Source: Halospeciosus flavus (GTDB lineage Archaea; Halobacteriota; Halobacteria; Halobacteriales; Halobacteriaceae). Taken from it: DNA of 64,000 nt. Numbering within the stretch: the first letter of the stretch is position 1; each line of letters opens with the position of its first letter. Under the pieces are notes generated by a model. It searched no databases and had not been told where the DNA came from. It was given only the letters and a program-made list of their open reading frames with translations. Below are positions 44,564-53,009 of the stretch, piece after piece. Where the stretch lies: positions 1-64,000 of the forward strand of contig NZ_CP122312.1 of NCBI RefSeq assembly GCF_029814175.1, read 5' to 3'. The translations under genes and the position numbers were made by a program.

Positions 44564-44919
44564 TCACTGACCATCTGTGTCACGAAGGTCGAGGTGTCCG
44601 CCGACCGAGTCGAAGTCACCGACGAGGACTGTGACCTCTCGAAGGGACAGCGCGAGACGCTCGACGACGTCTGCGACGAGAAACTCTCCGGCCCGGAGGT
44701 GACCGTCTGGGAGTACGAACCGGGGAGCTACGAGGACGACGTCGACGAGGTGGTCGAGACGGTACAGGACGTCTTCGAGGAGGAAGTCCGGTAGGCGCCG
44801 ACGGTGGTCCAGTCGGACTGGAGACGGACTGAATCCGTTCGGCTGCCGTGAACGGGAGGCGCACGAGCGACGCGGACGGCCCGAGCGTTATTCCCCTCGC
44901 GGGCCGAACCCCGCCGCGT

Positions 44920-46089
44920 ATGTCGAACGGAGGGGACCGACGGCGTCGCTACACGGACTGGCTCACGCCCATCGGCGAACACTTCGTCTACCAGCAGGAC
45001 GGCCTCCCCGACGTCGACCTCGACGCCGAAGAGTGGCGCGTCTCCCTCGGCGGCGACCTCGAAGCGGCCGACGTCACGGTCGCGACCCTCCGGGAGTCGT
45101 ACCCGACGGTCGCCGTCGCGCACACGATGGAGTGTGCGGGCAACTGCCGGGCGTACTTCGAACCGACCACCGGTTCCATCCAGTGGGGCATCGGCGGCGC
45201 GAGCACGGCGGTGTGGACCGGTGTCCCGGTCCGGGCGGTCCTCGAACGCCACGGTCTCGGGGCGGGCGCGGACGGCGATGGCCGGTGGCTGACGGCCGTC
45301 GGCGCCGACGAACCCGGCGGCGACACCGTCTTCGCGCGCTCGATTCCGCTCTCGAAGGCCCTCGACGACTGCGTGCTCGCATACGGGATGAACGGCGAGT
45401 CACTCCCCGAAGCGCACGGTCGGCCGGTCAGACTCGTCGTTCCCGGCTGGTACGGCGTGAACAGCGTCAAGTGGCTCACCGAACTCCGGGTGATGGACGG
45501 AATGGTCGCCGGCGAGTCGTGGGCCGACCGCGACGGCCGTGACTACACCTACTGGCAACAAGAAGAGTACCGCATCACGCCACCCGGTGAGGCGCCGACC
45601 GAGCACACGGACGTCGACACCTACGACACGTGGGAGCAACTGATGGGCGAGACCGTCGACCACCCCTACCCCTTCGACGCGAACGTGATGTCGGTCGTCG
45701 GCTACCCGCGCGGCGGGAGTACCGTCCAGCCACGCGAGGACGGGTACGTCGAGGTGCTGGGACTCGCGTGGGCCGGCGACGACGCCGTCGAGTGCGTCGA
45801 GGTGTCGACCGACGGCGGCGACACCTGGCACGAGGCCACCTTCCTCGGTCCCGACTACCCCGGTGCGTGGCGGCTCTTCCGGTACCTCTGGACGCCCGAC
45901 TCCGGAACGCACACGGTCGTCAGCCGCGCCACCGACGAGCAGGGCCGGACGCAACCGGCGTGGATCTCCGGCCCGGTCGACTCGTTCGACGCGATCGACG
46001 ACGACGAGTACCCGTGGAACGAGGGCGGGTTCGGCGCCAACGCCTACATGCCCCACAGCGCTCGGGTCCGCGTGCGTCCGGCCGAGTGA
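44920..46089 (+). CDS. Molybdopterin-dependent oxidoreductase, sulfite-oxidase type
   Basis: A 389-aa enzyme with the sulfite oxidase molybdopterin domain (about residues 20-245) and the C-terminal Mo-co dimerisation domain (260-385, ending in the usual SARVRV). The Mo-ligating Cys is in MECAGNC (Cys72). Other conserved parts are VPGWYGVNSVKWL and WEQLMGETVDHP. There is no heme domain and no obvious signal peptide, so it is a cytoplasmic YedY/plant-SO-like form. The start is the ATG at 44920 (MSNGGDRRRRY). It could oxidise sulfite or reduce oxidised sulfur compounds; partner proteins are not adjacent. Confidence 0.88.
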   Translation: MSNGGDRRRRYTDWLTPIGEHFVYQQDGLPDVDLDAEEWRVSLGGDLEAADVTVATLRESYPTVAVAHTMECAGNCRAYFEPTTGSIQWGIGGASTAVWTGVPVRAVLERHGLGAGADGDGRWLTAVGADEPGGDTVFARSIPLSKALDDCVLAYGMNGESLPEAHGRPVRLVVPGWYGVNSVKWLTELRVMDGMVAGESWADRDGRDYTYWQQEEYRITPPGEAPTEHTDVDTYDTWEQLMGETVDHPYPFDANVMSVVGYPRGGSTVQPREDGYVEVLGLAWAGDDAVECVEVSTDGGDTWHEATFLGPDYPGAWRLFRYLWTPDSGTHTVVSRATDEQGRTQPAWISGPVDSFDAIDDDEYPWNEGGFGANAYMPHSARVRVRPAE

Positions 46090-46125
46090 ACGTGAAGACG
46101 TATGCGACGGCGGGCGCGCGAGCGT

Positions 46126-46521
46126 TCAGCCTCGTACGCCGTAGCTAACCTTCGACTCGGCGACGCGCCACTCGCCGTCTACCTTCCGGTACTCGTCCTC
46201 GTACTTCGCCTGCGTCCACCCGCTCTCGCCGTCGGGCGTCTCGTGGAAGAGCACGAGGTACCACTCGCCGACGGCCTCGTCCCCGGCGACCTCGATCAGG
46301 GGGTTGGTCACGACGTGGGCCGACTGCGCGAACGCCTCGTCGAACCCCTCGCTCGCGAAGGCGTAGAGTTCGTCGTGGCCCTCGTAGACGTCGCCGTTGT
46401 CGCGGACGAACCGGCCGTCCTCGGTGAACAGCGAGGCCCACTCCTCGTAGCGGCCGCCGTCGATGGTGAAACAGTACTCGTGCTTGAGGCGCTGAATCGC
46501 GCGGACGTCTGCCGCTGACAT
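46126..46521 (-). CDS. SnoaL-like (NTF2 superfamily) protein
   Basis: A 131-aa single-domain protein with the NTF2 cone fold. The SnoaL_4-type pattern runs AIQRLKHEYCFTIDGGRYEEWASLFTEDGRF, then VTNPLIEVAGDEAVGEWYLVL. Such proteins bind or isomerise small hydrophobic ligands; the activity is unknown here. The start is the ATG at 46521 (MSAADV); a GTG or ATG at 46548 adds nine residues. It is convergent with the sulfite oxidase-like gene. Confidence 0.85.
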   Translation of the reverse strand: MSAADVRAIQRLKHEYCFTIDGGRYEEWASLFTEDGRFVRDNGDVYEGHDELYAFASEGFDEAFAQSAHVVTNPLIEVAGDEAVGEWYLVLFHETPDGESGWTQAKYEDEYRKVDGEWRVAESKVSYGVRG

Positions 46522-46625
46522 AGCAGAGTCGACGGCGAGCCGGGCCATAAATCTGGCCTCGGGGACGACTCGGTCGGTGAGTCGCCCGCCACCGTTTTGC
46601 GCCGGCCCCGGGAAGTGGCGGGTGA

Positions 46626-47369
46626 ATGACGGCTATCTCCGCGACGGATCTCCGGAAGACGTACGGTGACGTGCGGGCACTCGACGGGATGTCGGTCGAG
46701 GTCGAGCGCGGCGAACTCTACGGCTTCCTCGGCCCGAACGGGGCCGGGAAGACGACGACGATGGAGGTACTCACCGGCCAACTCCGCCCCGACTCGGGGA
46801 GCGCGGCGGTCCTCGGGACGGACCCGACCGAGGAACCGGTCGAGACGCGAGCGCGGGTCGGCATCCTCCCCGAACAACTCTCGCCGCCGAGTTTCCTCAC
46901 CCCACGGGAGTACTTCGACTTCGTGGGGCGCGTCCGCGGTCTCGACGACGACACCGTCGCCGAGCGCGCCGAGACGTGGGCCGAACGCCTCGGCTACACG
47001 GCGAAGGTCGACACGCTCTGTGCGGACCTCTCGCGCGGACAACAGCAGAAAGTGATGGTGACGCAGGCCTTCCTCCACGAACCCGACGCGGTGTTCATCG
47101 ACGAACCGCTGGCGAACCTCGACCCCATCGTCCAGGAGCGCGTGAAACGCTTCCTCGTCGAGTACGCGGAGCGGGGGAACGCCGTCCTCGTCTCGACGCA
47201 CAACGTCGAGGTCGCCGAGGACATCTGTACGCGCGTCGGTATCGTCACCAACGGGACGCTCGTCGCCGAACGGTCGGCCGACGAACTCGGTGAGGAGTCG
47301 CTGCTCGACGTCTTCTTCGAGGAGGTCGAGTCGGCGGGGTCGCGCGACACGCCGGTGCTGGAGGGGTGA
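46626..47369 (+). CDS. ABC transporter ATP-binding protein
   Basis: A 247-aa ATPase with Walker A GPNGAGKTTT, a signature of the type LSRGQQQKVMV, Walker B AVFIDEPLANLD and the switch His in VSTHNVE. It is of the DrrA/CcmA-like exporter type. The permease gene follows four bases later, so the two form one two-gene exporter. Substrate unknown. Confidence 0.9.
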   Translation: MTAISATDLRKTYGDVRALDGMSVEVERGELYGFLGPNGAGKTTTMEVLTGQLRPDSGSAAVLGTDPTEEPVETRARVGILPEQLSPPSFLTPREYFDFVGRVRGLDDDTVAERAETWAERLGYTAKVDTLCADLSRGQQQKVMVTQAFLHEPDAVFIDEPLANLDPIVQERVKRFLVEYAERGNAVLVSTHNVEVAEDICTRVGIVTNGTLVAERSADELGEESLLDVFFEEVESAGSRDTPVLEG

Positions 47370-47373
47370 GTCG

Positions 47374-48807
47374 ATGAGTCGAGCCACCCGCACGCTGTTC
47401 GTCGAGTTAGTCCGCGAGGAGTGGCGTCTCCACGCCCGACTGTTCGGTGGGCGTCGATTCGCGCCCTTCCCGTTACTCGTCGCCGTCCTCGCGGCGGGCG
47501 CGGTCGTCGGCGCGTTCCTCGGCGGGACGGACGTCGGGACGCTCCGTCTCGGTGTCCACGCGCTCGTTCTCGGCTTCGGTCTCTACACCGGGACCGCGGG
47601 ACTCGTCGGGACCGAACTCATCGAGCGCGTCCTCGGCGACGTGACGCTCCTCCTGTCCTCGTCGCGCACGCTCCCGGTCTCGCGGCGGGAGTTGCTCGGT
47701 CTCTTCCTCGTCAAGGACGCCGGCTACTACGCCGTCCTGTTCGTCCTCCCCATCGCGCTCGGCTTCGCGCCGCTGGCCGCGCTGGGCGTCTTCTCGATTG
47801 CGGCCGTCCCGTGGCTGTGGATCTCTCTCTCCGTCGTCTTCGCGGCCGGGATGGTCGCCACGGTCGGCGCCATCGCCGTCTGGACGCGCGGCGTCCCCGG
47901 GTGGGCTATCGGGGTGCTCGCCGGTCTCGCCGCCGTCGTGCTCGGCACTCTCGGTCTACTCGCTCCCGTCTGGGACACGCTCGTCGTCTTCGACGACGGG
48001 CCACTCGCCGCGCTCGGCGTCGTCGTCGCCGTCGTCTTCGTCGGCGGCGTCGCACTCCGGGGCTACGACCCGACGCACCGTCGACCGGCACGCACTAGGA
48101 CCGACCGCTTCCGCGCGGTCGAGCGCCGACTCCCGGCCGAGACGAAGGGGCTGGTCACCAAGACGCTCCTCGACGTCGGCCGGTCGAGCGGCGGGTACGC
48201 CAAACCGTTCGTCTCGGTCGGTCTCCTCTTCGCGCTCGTCGCATTCCTCGTCGACCTCGTCCACTCCATCGTCGGACTCCAACCCGCGACCGGCGTCTTC
48301 TTCGGCGGCGTGCTCGCGCTGAGTGCGTTCACCACCTACAACTGGCTGACGCAGTTCGACAGCGTCGCCGAGTACCTCCTGCTCCCGGTCTCGGTGGCCG
48401 ACGTCTTCCGGGCGAAGCGCGTCGCCTTCGTCGTCCTCGGCGCGCCCACGGCCCTGCTCGCCTACCTCGCCGCGCTCGCCGTCTTCCCGACGACACCTCT
48501 CGACGCCCTCCTCGGTGCCGTCGTGCTGGCCGGGTGCTCACTCTACTTCTACGGGCTCACCGTGTTCGTCGCGGGCTTCTCGCCCAACGAATTCCTCTTC
48601 GACACCGCCCGCTTCCTCGCCTTCTTCGTCGGCGTCGCCGTCCCGCTGATCCCGCTGCTCCTCGTCGGCTTCGTGCTCGCCCCGCGGAGCCTCACACTCG
48701 GGACGGCGGCCGTGACCGCCCTCGCGTCGGTCGCACTGGGCGCACTCGGCGTCTGGCTCTCCGGTCGCGCCGCCGGGCGGTGGGCCGAGACGTACCGGTC
48801 GGGGTGA
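47374..48807 (+). CDS. ABC-2 type exporter permease
   Basis: A 477-aa polytopic protein with about 12 hydrophobic segments and a hydrophilic middle loop (PTHRRPARTRTDRFRAVERRLPAETKGLVTK). The start is the ATG at 47374 (MSRATRTLFVELVREEWRLHARLFGG), four bases after the ATPase stop; a longer open frame upstream overlaps the ATPase and is not used. Together with the ATPase it probably exports a small molecule, or modifies the envelope. Confidence 0.85.
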   Translation: MSRATRTLFVELVREEWRLHARLFGGRRFAPFPLLVAVLAAGAVVGAFLGGTDVGTLRLGVHALVLGFGLYTGTAGLVGTELIERVLGDVTLLLSSSRTLPVSRRELLGLFLVKDAGYYAVLFVLPIALGFAPLAALGVFSIAAVPWLWISLSVVFAAGMVATVGAIAVWTRGVPGWAIGVLAGLAAVVLGTLGLLAPVWDTLVVFDDGPLAALGVVVAVVFVGGVALRGYDPTHRRPARTRTDRFRAVERRLPAETKGLVTKTLLDVGRSSGGYAKPFVSVGLLFALVAFLVDLVHSIVGLQPATGVFFGGVLALSAFTTYNWLTQFDSVAEYLLLPVSVADVFRAKRVAFVVLGAPTALLAYLAALAVFPTTPLDALLGAVVLAGCSLYFYGLTVFVAGFSPNEFLFDTARFLAFFVGVAVPLIPLLLVGFVLAPRSLTLGTAAVTALASVALGALGVWLSGRAAGRWAETYRSG

Positions 48808-48975
48808 GGGGGTCTAGTTCTTCCGGACGGTCGGACGACTGACCGGCCGACGCGGCGCACCGACCGTATCGATCCAGCCACCGTGACGAGTCAGCGGACA
48901 CTAGCCGGATACAAAACTACACTTTACCTAATTCAATCCAAATTGTTTTGTGTCCCACTCTCGTTGTACTCGCTG

Positions 48976-49551
48976 ATGTCGCGGACACGACTCCCACACG
49001 ACGCGAAAGCCGGCCCGACGAAACCGGAAGTACGGGCCGTCCTCCGTGAGAAACTCGCGCTCGGTCCCGACGACCACTTCGTCGAGGTCGGCTCCTGTAC
49101 GGGCGCCGTCACGGTCGAGGCGGCGCGGGACGCGGAGCGAGTCACTGCACTCGAACGGAAGGAGGACCGACTGGCAGTCACCCAACAGAACCTCGACGCG
49201 AACGGCGTCGAAGCACAAGTGGAGTTGCGTAACGCCGAGGCGCCCGAGGGGCTGCCCGACGACGCCGACGCGCTCTTCCTCGGCGGTAGCCGAAACTACG
49301 AGGCGGTCCTCGACCACGCCGCCGAGACGGGCGTCGACCGCGTGGTGATGAACGTCTCCCGCCTCGAAGTCGCGGGCGCGGCGACCGAGGCGTTCCGCGA
49401 GCGCGACCTGCTCGACGAGGTCGTCCAGTTCCAGGTGAGCCACGGCTACGAACTCGCAGGCGCGACCTCCTTCGACTCGGACAACCCCGTCTACATGCTC
49501 GTCGGTGGCATCGACGGCGACGAAGACGAGACTGGAGGTGACGCCGAGTGA
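48976..49551 (+). CDS. cbiT: Cobalt-precorrin-6B (C15) methyltransferase, decarboxylating subunit
   Basis: A 191-aa SAM-dependent methyltransferase that methylates C15 and decarboxylates the ring-C acetate of the corrin precursor. The motif I region is FVEVGSCTGAVTVEAA, with DADALFLGGSRNYEAVLD and VMNVSRLEVAG after it, all typical of CbiT. The start is the ATG at 48976. It leads a tightly packed cobalamin operon; the next gene overlaps it by four bases. The upstream 168 bp hold an AT-rich stretch (48905-48955) that should contain the promoter. I found no cobalamin riboswitch there. Confidence 0.93.
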   Translation: MSRTRLPHDAKAGPTKPEVRAVLREKLALGPDDHFVEVGSCTGAVTVEAARDAERVTALERKEDRLAVTQQNLDANGVEAQVELRNAEAPEGLPDDADALFLGGSRNYEAVLDHAAETGVDRVVMNVSRLEVAGAATEAFRERDLLDEVVQFQVSHGYELAGATSFDSDNPVYMLVGGIDGDEDETGGDAE

Positions 49552-50279
49552 CCCTCTACGGCGTCGGCCTCGGCCCCGGCGAGTCCGACCTCGTGACCGT
49601 CCGCGGCAAGCGAATCCTCGAAGGAGCGGACGTCGTCTACTCGCCGGGCCGCCTCTCGCGCTCGGTGGCGCTCGACCACGTCGAGGCGGACGTTATCGGG
49701 GACCTCGACTTCCCGATGACGCGCGACCCGGAGAAACTCCGGAACGCGTGGAAGGAGGCCGCCAGCGAAGTCGCGCCCGTCGCCGCCGACGGGACGGCCG
49801 CGTTCGTCACGCTCGGCGACCCGAACGTCTACTCCACGTTCGGCCACCTCCGGCGCATCCTCGACGCGTTCCACCCCGAGGTGGACGTGGAGGTGGTGCC
49901 AGGCGTGAGCGCGGTCACCGCCTTCGCCACGGCGCTCGGCGTCGAAATCGACGCGGGTGCGGGCCTCGCCCTCCGCGAGGCCGCCGGCGGAAAGTCCCCG
50001 ATTGGACCGGACCGACAAATCCTCTTCAAGGTGACCGACGCGCCCGCTACCCACGAGGGACTCGTCGAGGCCGGCTACGACGTGACCTACGGCCGTCGCC
50101 TGTTCATGGAGCAGGGCGAGACGCTCGTCACCCCGAACCCGGCAGACGTCGCCGAGCGGGACTACTACACGCTCGCCTACGCCGAGCGTCGGGGACTAGA
50201 GAAAGACCGTCCCACCGCGTTCGACGGGGTCGCGGGCGAGAGCGACGTCGACAACGAGGAGGTGAGCACCGGTGACTGA
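49548..50279 (+). CDS. cbiL: Cobalt-factor II C20-methyltransferase
   Basis: A 243-aa tetrapyrrole methylase that methylates C20 early in corrin synthesis. The N-terminal GVGLGPGESDLVTVRGKRIL is the SAM-binding P-loop of the CbiL/CobI type, followed by VTLGDPNVYSTFGHLRRIL and VEVVPGVSAVTAFA. It starts at a GTG overlapping the cbiT stop and overlaps cbiF by 8 bp. Confidence 0.93.
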   Translation: MTLYGVGLGPGESDLVTVRGKRILEGADVVYSPGRLSRSVALDHVEADVIGDLDFPMTRDPEKLRNAWKEAASEVAPVAADGTAAFVTLGDPNVYSTFGHLRRILDAFHPEVDVEVVPGVSAVTAFATALGVEIDAGAGLALREAAGGKSPIGPDRQILFKVTDAPATHEGLVEAGYDVTYGRRLFMEQGETLVTPNPADVAERDYYTLAYAERRGLEKDRPTAFDGVAGESDVDNEEVSTGD

Positions 50280-51162
50280 CGACGGGACCGAAGCGGAGAC
50301 GGACCCGCAGGACGCCATCGACGCCGCCTCCGCGGAGCGCGAACGCGGGCGCGACCCCCGCGTCTACGAACACACTGCCGGCGACGTGCAAGAGGGGATT
50401 CCGTTCGTCGGTGCAGGGCCGGGCGACCCCGGTCTCCTCACCGTGACCGGGAAGGAACTCGTCGAGACGGCCGACCTCGTCGTGCACGCGGGATCGCTGG
50501 TCAACAGCGAGTTGCTGGAGCGGTACTGCGCCGACGCGGAGACCGTCTCCTCGGTCGGGAAGGACCTGGAGGAGCTAATTCCGCTGATGCGCGACGCCTA
50601 CGAGGCGGGACGGCACGTCGTCCGTCTGCACAGCGGTGACCCCGCTGTCTACGGTGCCGCCCTCGAACAGATGGACGCGCTCGAACAGGAAGGCGTCCCC
50701 ACCTACATCGTTCCAGGCGTCACCTCTGCGTTCGCCGCGAGTGCGACCCTCCGCACGCAACTCACCCTGAACGGCACCGCCAACCACGTCGCGTTCACCC
50801 GCCCGCAGGGGAAGACCCTCGACCCCGAGGACGACCACATCTCCGACTTCGTCGAGATGGGCGACGTGACGACCTGTATCTACCTCGGGACCCACGCCAT
50901 CCCCGACGTGATGGACCGCTTGCTCGACGACGGCCACGACCCCGAGACGCCAGTAACCGTCGTCTACCACGCCTCGTGGCCAGACGAGGACATCATCGAG
51001 GGGACCATCTCGACCATCGGTGAGAAAGTCGAGGAGGTGGGCTACCGCGCCTCGGCGCTCGTGATTATCGGCGACGCCGGCGCCGGCACGGGGTACGAGC
51101 GGTCGTACCTCTACGGCGATTGGGCGAACCGCGGTTCGGAGACCCAGGAGGCAGACGACTGA
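50272..51162 (+). CDS. cbiF: Cobalt-precorrin-4 C11-methyltransferase
   Basis: A 296-aa tetrapyrrole methylase that methylates C11. The first 45 residues are a haloarchaeal acidic extension; the conserved part starts IPFVGAGPGDPGLLTVTGKELVETADLVVHAGSLVN, as in CbiF/CobM. Also visible are RLHSGDPAVYGA and YIVPGVTSAFAASA. The start is the GTG at 50272, inside the end of cbiL. The C-terminus is VIIGDAGAGTGYERSYLYG. Confidence 0.93.
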   Translation: MTDDGTEAETDPQDAIDAASAERERGRDPRVYEHTAGDVQEGIPFVGAGPGDPGLLTVTGKELVETADLVVHAGSLVNSELLERYCADAETVSSVGKDLEELIPLMRDAYEAGRHVVRLHSGDPAVYGAALEQMDALEQEGVPTYIVPGVTSAFAASATLRTQLTLNGTANHVAFTRPQGKTLDPEDDHISDFVEMGDVTTCIYLGTHAIPDVMDRLLDDGHDPETPVTVVYHASWPDEDIIEGTISTIGEKVEEVGYRASALVIIGDAGAGTGYERSYLYGDWANRGSETQEADD

Positions 51163-51164
51163 CC

Positions 51165-52143
51165 ATGAGTACCGACACAGACACCGACACCGATTCCGAC
51201 ACCGGGTCGCACTGTTCGACGCCCGACTCCGACGGGGAAGTCGCCGAGGACATCGCCATCGTCGCCTTCGAGCGGAAGATGGACACCGCCGAGAACATCG
51301 TCGACGGCATCGGCGACCGCTACGAGTCCATCGACGTGCTGGAGTACCACGGCGACGTCTTCGCCGAGTACTGGGGCGAGTACGACTGTTTCGTGGGCCT
51401 GATGGCTTCGGGCATCGCGATGCGGAAGACCGCCCCGCTGCTCGACGACAAGTGGGACGACCCCGCCGTCGTCGTCGTCGACGAGGAACTCACGTGGGCC
51501 ATCCCACTCACGGGCGGGCACCACGGCGCGAATCAGGTCGCCGACGACCTCGCCTCGATGGGCGCCGTCCCCGCGATGACCACCGCCTCCGAAGCGGCCG
51601 GCAAGCAGGGCGTCGAGGAGCGCGCGAAGGGCCTCGACGCCCACGTCGTGAACGGAGACTCCACCGTCGCGACCAACCTCGCCGTCCTCGATGAGGAACT
51701 CGGTCCCGTCGCCCGCCTCGACGGGCCGAAGGCCGTCCTCGTCGGCGACGACGTGACCGTCCTCAAGCGAAACGAGGAGGATGGCGTCGTCCTCGGGACG
51801 GGGAGCGTCTCCGGCGCGACGAAAGCGCAGTTCCTCGACGCGTGGGAGTCCGTGCTCGACGACACCGACTACGACCTCGACGACGTGGAGTTCGTCGCCA
51901 CCGGCACCCGCAAGGAAGAGGAGGAGGGCCTCCTCGCAGCCGCCGACGAACTCGGCCTCGGCGTCGTCTCCTTCGAGAGAGGTGTTGGAGGACCACGAGG
52001 GACCGACCCCCTCGAAGTCGAAGGAACTCATCGGGTGGCCCGGCATCTCCGAGGCGTCGGCCATCGCGGGTGGCCGCGAGAACGAACTCCTCGTCGAGAA
52101 GGAACGTTACGACGATGCTGTGACCGTGGCGGTGGGACGATGA
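51165..52143 (+). pseudogene. cbiG: Cobalt-precorrin 5A hydrolase, frameshifted near the C-terminus
   Basis: CbiG opens the delta-lactone of cobalt-precorrin-5A and releases acetaldehyde. The N-terminal and central domains (GLMASGIAMRKTAPLL, LTWAIPLTGGHHGANQVAD) and much of the C-terminal domain (EFVATGTRKEEEEGLLAAADELG) are in one frame. At about 51984 (TTCGAGAGAGGTG) the frame shifts. The conserved end, EVLEDHEGPTPSKSKELIGWPGISEASAIAGG to VGR, continues in another frame and stops at 52143, overlapping the cbiH ATG. Two missing bases or one extra base explain it. Because the pathway needs CbiG, an error is more likely than real loss. Confidence 0.88.
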
Positions 52144-53000
52144 GCGCGGATACGGACCTCGACGCCGACGACACGGCGGCCGTCGACACCAGCGACTACG
52201 GGACGCTCTACGTCGTCGGCATCGGTCCCGGTCTCCCCGGCGGGATGACCCAGCGCGCGAAAGACGTCGTCCGCACCGCGGACTGCGTCGTCGCCTCGAA
52301 CCTCTACCAGGAGTTCCTCCGGCGAGACGGCACGCTCCCGCCGGAAGGGTCGGGAGAACGCCCCGACCAGGAGGTAGTCCGCTCGACGATGGGCCGGCAG
52401 GTCGAACTCGCCCGCGAAGCCTTCGAGCGCGTCCGCGACGGCGAGGACGTCGCACACGTCTCCGGGGGCGACCCCAACGTGTACGGCAAGTCCGACCTCG
52501 TCTACCTGATGGCCGAGGAGGACGAGGCCTACGACGTCCCCATCGAGATCGTACCGGGTGTCACGGCCGCCCTCGGCGGCGCCGCCAACCTCGGCGCGCC
52601 GCTCTCGAACGACTTCTGCACCATCTCGCTCTCCGAGAAGTGGCGCGGGTGGGAGGAAATCGAGGAGAAACTCCGTGCGGCGGCCATCAGCGGCTTCGTC
52701 GTCTTCCTCTACAACTGCTGGCGCGACTACGAGCGCGCCATCGAGGTCCTCAGAGAAGAACGGGCCGACCACGTCCCGGTCGCCATCGTCAACGACGCGG
52801 GCCGCGGCGACGCCGGACGTAACGTCGACGGCGAGACGCACACCATCACGACGCTCGGCGAAGTCACCGAGCACGACGAGAAGGTCGGCGGAATGGGCGC
52901 GTCCATCCTCGTCGGCACCCACGAGACGGAGGTATGGGAGAACGACCACGGCGAACACCTCGTCACCCCGCGCGGCGGGCGTGACGTCGACGACTTCTGA
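52140..53000 (+). CDS. cbiH: Precorrin-3B/cobalt-factor III C17-methyltransferase
   Basis: A 286-aa tetrapyrrole methylase expected to methylate C17 with ring contraction. The core starts YVVGIGPGLPGGMTQRAKDVVRTADCVVASNLYQEFL, with HVSGGDPNVYGKSDLVYLM, IEIVPGVTAALGGAANLGAPLSNDFCTISLS and VVFLYNCW, as in CbiH/CobJ. The ATG at 52140 overlaps the cbiG stop. It is one of two neighbouring CbiH-type genes; which one does the C17 step is not clear from sequence. Confidence 0.9.
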   Translation: MSADTDLDADDTAAVDTSDYGTLYVVGIGPGLPGGMTQRAKDVVRTADCVVASNLYQEFLRRDGTLPPEGSGERPDQEVVRSTMGRQVELAREAFERVRDGEDVAHVSGGDPNVYGKSDLVYLMAEEDEAYDVPIEIVPGVTAALGGAANLGAPLSNDFCTISLSEKWRGWEEIEEKLRAAAISGFVVFLYNCWRDYERAIEVLREERADHVPVAIVNDAGRGDAGRNVDGETHTITTLGEVTEHDEKVGGMGASILVGTHETEVWENDHGEHLVTPRGGRDVDDF

Positions 53001-53009
53001 CACACAACG

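Larger units (their letters stand above)
42876..44578 (+). mobile_element. IS1341-type (IS200/IS605 family) element carrying tnpB only
   Basis: There is no transposase TnpA gene, only tnpB. The left end carries the hairpin CCCACGGCTTTAGCCGTGGG, now interrupted by a MITE; the right end carries CCCGCCGC-TTCA-GCGGTGGG at 44544-44563 followed by GTCACTGAC. The boundaries are fixed to within 2 bp (a shared GT) because removal restores the host reading frame; there is no target duplication. Without the MITE and its extra target copy the element is 1440 bp. It would depend on a TnpA from elsewhere to move. Confidence 0.88.
42708..44794 (+). pseudogene. Small haloarchaeal acidic protein gene (DUF7116-like), split by a TnpB element
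   Basis: The 5' part, 42708-42875 (56 codons, MTDVADYRDDLADALEACDW to ADVTV), and the 3' part, 44579-44794 (72 codons, VTKVEVSADRVEV to FEEEVR), join exactly in frame once the element at 42876-44578 is removed. The result is a 127-aa acidic protein. The name DUF7116 is from memory and less certain than the reconstruction. In the present state the 5' piece reads through to RGSPRL and stops at 42902, so no full protein is made. Perfect in-frame joining without a target duplication is what an IS200/IS605-type insertion predicts. Confidence 0.85.

Noticed and set aside
42876-44578. A target-site duplication for the TnpB element.
   Set aside because: Only a 2-bp GT ambiguity is shared by the two junctions; the IS200/IS605 mechanism makes no duplication and the host frame closes perfectly without one.
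48808-48975. A cobalamin riboswitch upstream of cbiT.
   Set aside because: No B12-box-like conserved core was recognised in the 168 bp, and such switches are rare in haloarchaea.
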